Part shown: in pieces, positions 22,481 through 32,960 of the stretch | Layout of the letters: every line of letters begins with the position of its first letter | Position numbering within the stretch: position 1 is the stretch's first letter | Assembly: GCA_014529385.2 (NCBI GenBank) | Contig: CM043959.1 | Coordinates: forward strand, 85,603,029 to 85,667,028 | Reading direction: 5' to 3' | Source of the DNA: Adiantum capillus-veneris | Lineage: Eukaryota; Streptophyta; Polypodiopsida; Polypodiales; Pteridaceae | Length of the DNA stretch: 64,000 nt | Position numbers and translations under genes: made by a program | Notes under the pieces: model-generated | Told to the model about the DNA's origin: nothing | The model's input: only the letters and a program-made list of their open reading frames with translations | The model's database searches: none

Positions 22481-23515
22481 AAAGAGATCTTTTTATTGAT
22501 GGATCTTTGTAGACTTTTGATACAACAGAGGAGCAATTGAATATGGGCGCACTCCGTTGTACGGAGCTCGAACCTCCCGACTACCCCCAAGCTTCAGTCC
22601 GCTTGCATGCAGCGTCTCACTCGCACTCGCACTCGCACTCGCAGAAGAGGAGATCTGTGAATGATCCCCAAACGCACCACCCGTCGTGCTTTTATCTTTC
22701 TTTTCCTCAAAAAGCCTGTACCATTTTTGCACCAAGTATACCTGCGAGAATAAGATAAGAACATGATCGCTAAGCGATCCGTAAAGGTTAGATTTATATC
22801 ATGACACTTTGCACAGATCCTGTTTCACACATTGATTTCAATATCGCTTACAAAATAGCCAAAAGAACATACTCGTGCAACCAATTCAACATGATAATCA
22901 AAGTAAAAAAACATAATTATATACCTTCATAATCTCAATTGCAATAGTCTACTATGAAGAAACAAATCCACTTCTTGGTTGATAGCAGGGAGAGTTGTAT
23001 GATGTTGTATGTCCATCTGTCCCTGTGTATACTACACTGCTGCTGCCTTCTATTTGTTTTTATCATAACTTTTACAAACGAACTCAGAACAGAGCAGTCC
23101 AGGTACTCAAAACGACGGGAATAGCTTTGGTCTACAAGACAGCACAAACAGAATTGCGAAAAACGTCTTTCTTTGGCTGAAAACGAAACTTTTAGGTTGT
23201 GACTCCTAAAACCTCTATTTTTGGGTCTCCACTACTTTTTCAAGTTATTTTAAGCTTACCCATGCATTTTGAGCTATAACACATAAATATAAAACACTCA
23301 TATTAATAAAAATCTTTATTTTACTGTTTATAGACAGACTATCTCTTATTCATTAATCTTTATCAAATACATGTTTAGTGTATTAGTTTTAAAAAAAGAA
23401 TATATATTCTCTCTTAATATCTCAAACTCATTCATATAAGCTCTATTTAATAGACTATTCAACAATCTTTCAAATCGTGCTAAATGAAAGATATGTCCTA
23501 CTATATTCTTTTTGA
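22481..23515 (-). other. Foreign insert of about 1 kb in element B integrase, possible gene fragment
   Basis: Gypsy coding stops at about 22,480 and restarts at about 23,515. The insert is not recognisable as a transposon. On the minus strand there is an ORF at 22,493-22,735 encoding a Ser-Ala run from (GCGAGT)n at about 22,618-22,640, next to KWYRLFEEKKDKS. It is preceded by TATTCTCGCAG, which looks like a splice acceptor. That suggests a captured exon with intron sequence on its right. The rest (22,760-23,510) is AT-rich and shows no gene. Protein family not recognised. Confidence 0.45.
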
Positions 23516-24591
23516 CTTTAAGAACTTCAAAATTTAGTCCTATTACACCTACTTACCCTTTGGTCATGTATTACAAGTGGGTAGTAGATCTGGTTACAAT
23601 GCCATTGGGCTTATGGCAAATGGGATACATAGTGCTTGCACGGGAAGATTTAACCAACCAAGTTGAAGGTCGTGCTCTAAGAACGAAAAGCACAGAAGGG
23701 ATATGTAAGTTCCTCTTGGATGATGTAATTAGCTGTTATGGCTATGTTGGGAAAATAACAGTGGATAGGGGTGAGTTGGATGCTGACAAAGCAAGGGAGT
23801 TTTTCTCTAGGTTGGGCATTAAACTTGCTCTCACTACTGTATATAATCCTGAGGGAAATGGAAAATCAGAGCGTGGGCATCCTCCTATCATTAAAGCTTT
23901 AGCTAAGGCTTGCAAAGGTAAAATGGGAGAGTGGCCTAGGTTGTTGCCTTATACTTTATGGGCTGATCGTACACCTCATAGCTTGGTTACTGGTTATATG
24001 GCTTTTGAGTTGATGCATGGTCAGAAACCTATAATGCCAATTGAGGATCTAATTCCTACATGGAATGTATTACCTTGGGAAGATGGAGTGAGTAGCAAAG
24101 ACCTTCTTTCTTTGCGCATACAACAGTTAGAAAGAAGGCCCCAAGATATTGAGATTGCACTAGCACGATTGAAAGATGCAAGGTTAAAGAATAAGGACAG
24201 ATTTGATAAGAGGCATAGGCTCACACCTAAAGCTATTGAGGAAGGTGATTGGATGTTGGTGTATGACAGCAGTTTTGACAACCAACATTCAACAATAAGA
24301 AAGCTTTCAAAGAGATGGTTTGGTCCTTATGTGGTTCAGCATGTACATGGGAATGCAACTTATACCTTGCATGAATTAGATCGGACAAAAATGAAGATTC
24401 CCATTGCAGGCAAAAGAATCAAGTTATTCAAAAGAAGAGGTGATACAGATCCCTTTGATTCACAGGAAGGTCAAAATGAAGGCTCTGATGAAAATGGTAT
24501 GGATGTGGATGAAGAACAAGAGGATGATGCATTATATTTTGTTGCAAGCAATGATGAAATTGACATGTATGTTGACTTAAATGAAGACTGA
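23512..24591 (+). pseudogene. Element B integrase core and C-terminus
   Basis: A 359-aa open stretch with no stop. Core motifs YYKWVVDLVTMP, TVDRGELDADKAREFF and TVYNPEGNGKSERGH supply the D, D and E residues. WADRTPHSLVTGYMAFELM and a C-terminal GPY/F module (RWFGPYVVQHVHGN) follow, ending in an acidic tail. It is separated from its zinc finger by the upstream 1-kb insert, so it is a fragment although its own frame is intact. The ATG at 23,512 lies inside or at the edge of the insert and is not the original start. Its preservation contrasts with the broken RT of the same element. Confidence 0.85.
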
Positions 24592-26686
24592 ACCTGCAAA
24601 AGATATATGTGGCACATGCCGGAGGATGTGCAGGTTTAGACGGGTTGGATGTCGTGCGATGGCACGTTCATAATTTGAAATTAAAGTATCTACCTCACTC
24701 TTAATGTTTATGATGTGTGGGATGAAATGCTACAATGTACATAGTGTGATATATGCGAAAATGGATGTCACGGTTGCATTCGTGTACATACCTTGCCGGG
24801 CGGGCGAGGCCTAGCACGTGGAACCATGGAATGATTTTACACATAAATATATTCCTAATTTGCTTTAGGAATGTACAAATGTCAAGTGTTTCGAAGTGGC
24901 ACGCTCGTTTTGCCTAGAAAGCTCAATGCGGACAATCTCGGCCAAAAATAGCAGGTTTCGTGCCCTGACGTAAAAGACGTATCCAAAGTGCTTACCAAGT
25001 GGGAAAATGATGTTCAACATGAAATTTGAGCCCAATGAGATTTTTCAACAATTTTAGGGATTTTTCCCAGCTCGTTTGGGCTTTTTACGATCAAAAAGTG
25101 ACATTTTTGGGCTAAAAATGGTCAAAAATAGCCTTAAAAATACTCAAAATAGGTCAAAATTCCACATAAACGATGTTGGCGTTGTTGCTCAAGTTGTGTG
25201 GGAATTTTTAGAGCCAAGAATGAGCTCATTTGGGCACATGATCAAGAAGATACAGCCATTCCATTACAGGGTGCTAGTGCAGTCCCATGCTGCTTTCACT
25301 ACATGGTTGAGGTTGTGAGGCCTCCAATTAGGGTTTCCCCTCCTCAAATAACTACTTGGGCTTCTCCAATGAAGTACTGAAGCTTCCATGAAATGGTCAC
25401 GATGAAGAATCGAAGCGTAAATTTAGGGTTTTTAACAGGTCGAATGAGCACTGCATCTGTGCAATTGGGAGCGAGGCTACACCTAATCTTCACACACACA
25501 AGAGTTTTGAGTTAGTATTGGTTATTTTTCAAAGTGGAGCTTTCATGGCTGGAGTTATTTTCTTTTTTTGTGTGTTTTTGGCTTCAGATCGTCTATGCCT
25601 TGCTTAATTTTTCTACGAATCCTCACAGTCAGAGGCCCGACGCTTTCCTAGTCGCACTGCGCACTTCTTGACAACGGGCAGCTTATAGACAAGGTCTATA
25701 CACAATGTACCTAGATGGTTTCAAGGAAAAACTCAAGGCAAGCTCTCAAATAGTAGGAAACAACTCAAAGACTACAAAGCGTCGAATTTGACATATGAAG
25801 TCAAACTGACTCCAAATGAGCCCAAACTGGATGAGCAACATGAGGACTATGTAGCGGACAAGTCCATGGCTTCAAAAGTAACCAAACAACTCTACACACC
25901 AAGTAGTAACAAAAATTGTTCATTTCAAAGTAGAGAAGAGCACGAAGTGATGCCGGCACGACCAAATCTTGCCGAACTCATTTTAGGACTTGTTTTAGAT
26001 GTAATGAAAATGTGTAGGTCATGAAATTATCTTTTCAAACAAAAAATATGATTGTTGTTAATAATCGCGATTATTTAATTTTGTGCATAACTGGCTTCAG
26101 AATCATTGTTTTGCTTCAGCTATCACTTGTACACATCTATCTCATGCCAGATGTCAAATTTGAGCCCAAAAGGTTAAGAAAAATTCAGATTTTTCCAAAA
26201 AATGCACTAAAGATTCCTTTGTCCACATTTTGAGTTATTTGTCACATTTTTTGATCCGAATCATCCCATATCTCACACAAAGGGTCTATAGCATGTCTAG
26301 AACCAGCTTGCAATAAAAAATGTCCAATTTGATGAAAAAGTTAAGAATTGCTATTATTTACTTTTTTATCAAAATGAGTTCAAATTTCAACTTTGACCTT
26401 ATGGGACCAAAGTACATGATGTGACAAGCCCAGTAATCAAGTTTAACCATATTTGTATCACAAAAACCCAAAGTTCCTTCATATCTACTGTTTCAGAGTT
26501 TGAAGCCTAAATCTGACACCATTTCCATCCTATGCACTCAAATGAGCCCACACTTCACTCAGAGTATCTAAATCACATACTTTTCAAGCCTGCGAAGGAA
26601 AAATGCAAAAAATTGGAAAACTTTCCCCACTATAAATAATCATGATTTTTTACTTTGGTTGCAAATTTTACCTGGATTGAATGGTT
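24592..26686. other. Probable 3' LTR and flank of element B; no gene seen
   Basis: Just after the integrase stop a purine-rich stretch (AGACGGGTTGGA) is followed at about 24,650 by TGTCGTGCGATGGCACG. That word contains a small inverted repeat and could be the LTR start. The rest is AT-rich with degenerate phrases such as AAATTTGAGCCCAA at about 25,023 and about 26,157. No partner LTR is in the window, so the end cannot be set. The ORFs here (60-80 aa) have no recognisable domain. Confidence 0.4.
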
Positions 26687-27061
26687 TTAATCTTTACATG
26701 TTTTTATGTATCTATGCATGCCCCAAAAATGTTTTGAAGTAAAATGGACATCATTTGCCAACAATTCAGACACAACGCATTTCAGAGCAAAATTTGTGAA
26801 ATTTTCTAGATACGAGTTGTATTTTCCTAATAGGTACAATGCAAGCGGATAAGAAAGCAAAGAAGAGGATGACTCAAAAAGAAAAGCTTGCATTGTTGCT
26901 CGGGCAGAAATGCCTTGGTAACTTAGTCGATGTCCCTGCTTCATAAGTGGGGACAACGGCTTCACGACACTCCATAAATTTTTCCGCATAAGATAGCCTT
27001 TTACTTTAATTTTCCAGGTGTGGAAAATGGATCCATTAAACTTGTTGCCTTTCAACACCAT
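26687..27061 (-). pseudogene. Ty1/copia gag N-terminal fragment
   Basis: The minus-strand frame starts MVLKGNKFNGSIFHTWKIKV and continues GYLMRKNLWSVV. This matches the usual start of plant copia gag (substrate-like 'F-x-G-x-N/F-x-x-W' then 'L-x-x-x-x-L-W'). The later part has a UBN2-like look only in places. No protease, integrase or RT of copia follows on this strand, so it is an isolated scrap. An A-run at about 27,237 and unassigned sequence lie on its upstream side. Confidence 0.6.
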
Positions 27062-27307
27062 GTTAGTCTTTAAGAAGCCTAGTAACGAGGGTGTTGGTTA
27101 TTGCACCGTCTTTACCTTTGTGTTTATATGTTGAGAGGTTGTCTTTGTCCATAAACCCTTTGGCTTGATTCACCTTGTGGATATCATTGAATTCCAGCAT
27201 TTTGATATGCTTGGCTATGCTTTATATGCAAGCCAAAAAAAAAAAAGTAAACTCTTGAAGCTCTAAAGTCCCCTTTAGATGCGCTTGCTAGGCTTTCAAA
27301 TGTTGTA

Positions 27308-27730
27308 CTACATCTGGAAAAAGATTTGATGTGGTGAGCACATAGAACTTTTGGGGCAACAGATAGGTTTTGAGCCTGCGACAAGCAAGAACCTAGGAAA
27401 AGACCCACTATTACAGGAGAACTCACTTACATTATTCATCTTGCTCTCAAGATAGACTGGTTTGAAGTTCCTTCCCTGCTTTTCTAAGAGAACCGACCCA
27501 AAAGCTACTGATCCCACACTAATAAATGCATAGAAAATCAATTGCAAGTCAAGAGGAATCACTATTGTTAAAGCACACAATACCTCCATGATACCTTCAA
27601 AAGACTCTTGCATATCTTCATTCCACTCAAACCCTTGAACTCGTTGACTCAATTTTTGGAGAGGATACACATACTGACATTGCATCCAAAAAAACGTAAC
27701 AAGTACTTGAGTTTATGCACTTGGTCATCA
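27308..27730 (-). pseudogene. Element C: inverted RT/RNase H junction fragment
   Basis: The minus strand encodes the RT connection and the start of RNase H of a Tat-type gypsy: LKYLLRFF (from about 27,730), YPLQKLSQRVQGFEWNEDMQ, then IFYAFISVGSVAFGSVLLEK and NFKPVYLESKMNN. The very next part of the same domain (PFVILTIEEAFPYV) begins on the plus strand at about 27,740. The piece has therefore been inverted relative to the rest of element C, losing about 30 codons. The usual RNase H catalytic Asp is not present at AFISVG. Confidence 0.75.
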
Positions 27731-27734
27731 ATGT

Positions 27735-29710
27735 TGCTATCTACTGCCTAGACCCTTTGTGATTCTGACAATAGAGGAGGCTTTTCCATATGTAATGCGA
27801 CACATGGATGTCTCATCTAGGATCTCTAAATGGCTAGTTAGGTTACAAGAGTTTGACTACACCATGCAAGTACAAAAATCCACCAGGGCTAGTTTAGCGG
27901 GTATTCTTACTCATCGCCACTATGAGAAGAAGATGAAGGTCAACACGGAAGCAAAAGAAGAGACATCAATGGTAGAAAGTCCTAAACTAGAAAGAGCTCA
28001 CTCTCTTTCGTTTGACAGAGAATATAAGAGAACAGTGGACCAGTGTGCAGTTGGCATCGTCATTTTGAATGAGCAAAAGGAAAGGGTATTCTCCATCGGA
28101 CAACTATTACACTCCCACTCCAACAATGAAGCTGAGTATGAAATTTGAATTCTTGGGTTAGAACAATGTATTTTGCAAGGGATTCAGCGTCTAAATGTGT
28201 TTGGCGATGCTATGCTTTTGATAAAGTAGATAAAGGGCAATTCGGTTTGTAAAAGTCAAGTTTTACTTGGTCAACTACGCCAAGTTAAGGATCTTTTAAG
28301 GAAGTTCAAAGCAGTGCAATTATTTCATGTCCCCAAGACAGAAAATCAGGAGGCAGATGCTCTAGCCAAGGAAAGAATACAAGACGTTCCCATAGGAGCA
28401 ATCAAACGAAAACTACCCCTCTTCCAAGGTAGTGATGCTATGCCTGATATTATTAGATTTCTAGACACGGGAGAATGTAAAGGGTACACTAGGGGCCAGA
28501 AACAGTGGCTGGTAAGGAAGGCTACAAGATACCGCCTTGTAAGAGACCACTTCTATTGTAAAGGCAAGGATCAGATTCTCAGGCGAGTACCAACCTCCAA
28601 TGAGATCACATAGGTAATTTCAAGTTGCCATGATGGTATCTGCGGTGGTCATTTTGTGTTAGATATCACTAGTAGGAAGATTCTACAGGTAGGATACTCT
28701 TGGCCTAGTCTGAACAAGGATGCGCATCATTGGTGTAAAACGTGCAAGGCTTGTCAAGTGGCTAGTGGTTGCACACTTAACTATGAACCACAGACTCCTA
28801 TCATCGCATACGGTCCATTTGAAAAATGGGGAATAGATTCAATCGGTCCCCTACCAAGGGCCCAATCAGGTAAACTATAAATTCTAGTTGGTATAGACTA
28901 CATGACCCGATGGGCGGAAGCAGTATCCACCACCTGCATTATAGTCCAAGAGGTAGCAAAGTTCATATTTGAGCACATATGTTGTCGTTTTGGCACTCCT
29001 CTTGAGACAATATCTGAGAGGGGACCAGGTTTCAGAGGCGATCTGGTGGGAGAAGTGATGAAAATTTTAGGCATTACACGCCGACATTCCACACCATACT
29101 ATCCACAGTGTAATGGCCTAGTAGAAAAGGTAAACGGAATGATCTATAAAATCATCACAAAGCAGGTGAATAACCACATAGGTGACTAGGATAAACATCT
29201 CATGGCTGCTCTATGGGCCTACTGAGCGACGTTTCGAACATCATTAGGTTTCACCCCTTTCCATCTAGTTTACGGAAAGGAGGCAATTCTGCCCATTGAG
29301 GTACAAATAGCAAGCTTACGAGTCATGGCTAGCCAATTACAATGCCCATTTGTAAATCTCTACAACCACATCCTAGATCTGGAAATGCTACAACTAGATA
29401 GGGAAGATGCAATCAATCACTATGCAACGCAGACAGAGCGACGCGGCTCACCTTCAATCAAGGGCTTAAGGAAAAGGGCCTGGAAAAAGGAATGTTAGTA
29501 TTGAGATACAACAGCTAATTTGACACCAGGAAGGACAAGAAATTTCAACCCTGATGGGAAGGACCATTCATTGTCAAAAGGCGCTATGACAATGGCAGCT
29601 ATAAGCTGATGAAAGTAGATGGGACAATTCACAAGACTAGAGTCAATGGATGGAGGCTAAAGAGGTATTTCCTTAGGTTTGCTCCAGAGTTCATGCTGGA
29701 TATTCCATAA
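27735..29710 (+). pseudogene. Element C: end of RNase H, second RNase H and integrase (Tat-type gypsy)
   Basis: The order is PFVILTIEEAFPYVMRHMDV, SSRISKWLVRLQEFDY, then a second RNase H with SFDREYKR, HSNNEAEYE, FGDAMLLI and QEADALAKE (all four acidic positions kept). The integrase zinc finger is SSCHDGICGGHF ... CKTCKACQ. The integrase core is KWGIDSIGPLPRA, VGIDYMTRWAEA, FGTPLETISERGPG and HSTPYYPQCNGLVEKVNG. In the core, the Asp of the usual SDNGPG is Glu (SERGPG). Stops at about 28,146, 28,228, 28,611, 28,877, 29,187 and 29,223, and frameshifts after about 29,400, kill the gene. It shows what element A's lost zinc finger should look like. Confidence 0.88.
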
Positions 29711-29781
29711 GAGGGAGGACCCTCCAACTTCACGACTAAAGAATCACAGGTAGGGCTAGAAGCATGAATGCCTTCAGCCAG

Positions 29782-29794
29782 ACGGGAGGGCTAA
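29782..29794 (+). promoter_or_regulatory. Polypurine tract of element C
   Basis: ACGGGAGGGCTAA directly before the LTR start TGACGACC; same core as the PPT of element A. Confidence 0.8.
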
Positions 29795-30128
29795 TGACGA
29801 CCGGTTTTTGAAACCGCGATCGCGAGAACGAAACCCCAAGAAGGGGAGAGCATATTACCAAGGGGGGGGGGAAAAAAATAATTCTTTAACATTCACCACC
29901 CCTCTAGGCTTAACCACTGGCGGGGAGCCACCAATTTGGCCACATCTCTCCATTATCGCCAGAAGACAAAGCCCTCTCTCTCCTACTGCTCGGCTCCGCC
30001 AGCCCACTCTCTCTGACTTACCCTGCCCGCTGCATCACTCGGCGCAATGGACGCATTAAAAAAAACATTTCCACTATTCCCTGGCGGGATGCCAATTTTT
30101 TAAATTCTCTCTCTCTCTTTCTTTATTC

Positions 30129-30269
<141 letters not shown>

Positions 30270-30479
30270 CTCGTCCATATCCCAGCCCAATGGGCTGCCA
30301 TAACTCACCCCTATTTTTTTCCCTCTCGTCCACACCCCCTCGGCTTCACTCTCCCCCCCCCTATCCCTCCCCTCTTGTTTTCTTCCCACCGGCGGACCAC
30401 CGCCGTATCCTCCCCTATCTTCCCCTCCTTCAGTTAGCTCTCACTCTCTCCCTCTGAGTGAGCGGCCCGGCGGGCATGG

Positions 30480-30603
<124 letters not shown>

Positions 30604-32071
30604 GTCCCTCCACATAACCTCTTCCTCTCTCTTTTTCTCATCGCACTGCACCCGCAGGGAGCCTATCTCAACAATCTCCCTCTCTGTCACTCTCAGCTAG
30701 TCAGAGGCGCGCAGCCAGTCAACAGGATCACTCTCTCTCTATCACACCCACACACCCACACACACACCCTTGCCGTATGCACACACACACACACACACAC
30801 CCATACACACACACCATCCCCCCCCCCCCCGCCCTTCACTCACACACACCTCCTCACGCCATCTCTGTGGCATGCACCACATAGAAGAAATAATATATAA
30901 ATAAATATATATATGTATATATCCTTTAACCTATACCCCCGTTCCCACGCACACCTTACCATACATACACCCATACATATACGCACTCACGAGCACACTC
31001 ACATATATAGCACGCACGTCTACACGCACGAGTATAAATCCTCACATACACACGCACGCCATACACACCCACCAAAAATAAAAGAGGTAAAAAAAACCAA
31101 AGGACATCGACAAAAAGAAAAGAGACGACCAAATCGTGTGTCACCGACATTAAAATAAGCAAAAATGTCGAAGGCATGCCCCCGCCGACCCCGAAAGTGA
31201 CGAATGCGCTACACCGATGCACCAGCTAGGCCACCGTTCACCGGCATTGCATCCACGATTCCCTCTTTAGTAAAGATCCGTAGGTTTTTCTCATTTTTCT
31301 AGTTGCAAAACCAAATCTTGTAAAAAAATTCCAATTTTGTAAATTCTCATCTCTCTAGGTGATGGTCACAAAGGCCCACCTAGGGGTTTTCCTTATAATA
31401 TTTTCCAAGACAAAGCAAGGGTCAACCACCCTGGACCCACAGCCTTTCTTTGTCTCCCTTTATTAGATTACCCTAATCCAATCATATTACCCTAATCTAA
31501 AGTAGCCAGCACCTATAAAAAGGCACTGAAAGGTCACTATCGGGGGGGGCAAGTTGATCAGAGGTCAGCACTTGGTAGTATTTTGGGTGGGAGGAATTGG
31601 CAACATTTGCATCACAAGAGAGGGGACTTAGTGTAGCGATTTTCTTTGGGAATTTGTACTATGCAAAGAATCTATGTCTACATCTCGACTCCAATGGTCG
31701 ATGCACACACACTCATGTTAGCAAGGTTCTCGTGTCGGTGAGTCATCTCTAGAGAATGCACCAAGTAGGCTCCCTATCTCTCCCTCTATCTCTCTATCAC
31801 CATGAATTGCCACCTCGTTGGAAATAAAGTTGCTATAAATATCGCAAGAAAATAATTCTCCCTCACACCCCCGAGGGTTTTCATCACCTCTCATTTTCCC
31901 TCTGTGTGTGTGTGGAGAGTCCCTGATATTTCAAATCACTGTTGTCTACGTCCTAGCCGCTCAAAGCTAGGTGGTGCCCCCTGTTCACTTCAGTGTGACC
32001 GGATTGTGGCGTGCATCGGCTCCCGGCGTTTTCAAGGCCGTTGGGGTTCGTGTCGCACTTTACACTCGTCA

Positions 32072-32395
32072 ACAGCTATTGAAGTAATCTCCAAATGGAA
32101 CTACCATGTACAGAGGACAAAATTTGCAAGTGATCTTATGTCAATACATTCATTTTTCTTCCCAACACCTACGCAGGAAAGATGTGGCAGACGGTTGGCA
32201 GGAGAGAAACTAGTGGTCTTGATCCTCAATCCTCAAGGCTTTTGTGCTCTTTTACAATGACAAAGGCTTCACAACATTGAACTTACCAGCCACAAGGAAG
32301 TCATCAGTGCCCACAAGAGCCTAATCAATAGCCTTCATGCATTGGATTATATCCACAAGGATTGTTTAGTCTCAAAGGTAATTTTGGCTTTTTGA
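32072..32395 (+). pseudogene. Unidentified exon-like fragment downstream of element C
   Basis: Beyond the LTR the plus strand reads KWNYHVQRTKFASDLMSIHS ... GEKLVVLILNPQGFCALLQ. After one stop or frameshift it continues LHNIELTSHKEVISAHKSLI and ALDYIHKDCLVSK, ending at AAAG/GTAATT, a good splice donor. The composition and donor suggest an exon of a cellular gene with a single lesion. I do not recognise the family. No adjoining exon was found to the right. Confidence 0.4.
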
Positions 32396-32899
32396 GGACA
32401 TTTAATATAAGATTTCATTTCCTTTTTCTCTCTATTCCCTCCCTCTCCCCCTTCCATTTTGGACCACGATTGATATCAATGCTAAAACCAAGCTGCGAAC
32501 CCTACCTTGTATTCGATTGTCCACAATCTCACATGTCGATGACCTCGTGCCACCCACACACTCACTTGTCAATTCGGATGATACACACACACACACACAC
32601 ACACTATGAGTGTTCTATATGGTATTTCATAGCTTGGATTTGATGTTCAAATCATTGAAAAAATAGTGCAACAACATTAGAATTTTTTTTCTAAGGCTTA
32701 AGTTATTAAGCTCTATTAGAGGAGAGTCACAATTATTTTCTTCATGTTTAAATTTTTTGTAAAACGATGATGTAGAGACTATGTTACCAAGACCTAAGCT
32801 AGGGGTGGATACTTAAAATTCTTTTATGGTTGATGTGTCAAGTGTGAGGTTCTCACTTACTATGGTATTTAGATTTAGGACCACATCCGGTGTCAAGTC

Positions 32900-32960
<61 letters not shown>

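Noticed and set aside
23512-24591. Intact B integrase as a domesticated host gene
   Set aside because: It is contiguous with the rest of the B pol gene and has no start of its own; preservation alone is not enough.
29795-29860. Coding ORF at 29,808-30,059 after element C
   Set aside because: It lies in the LTR directly after the PPT and shows no domain.
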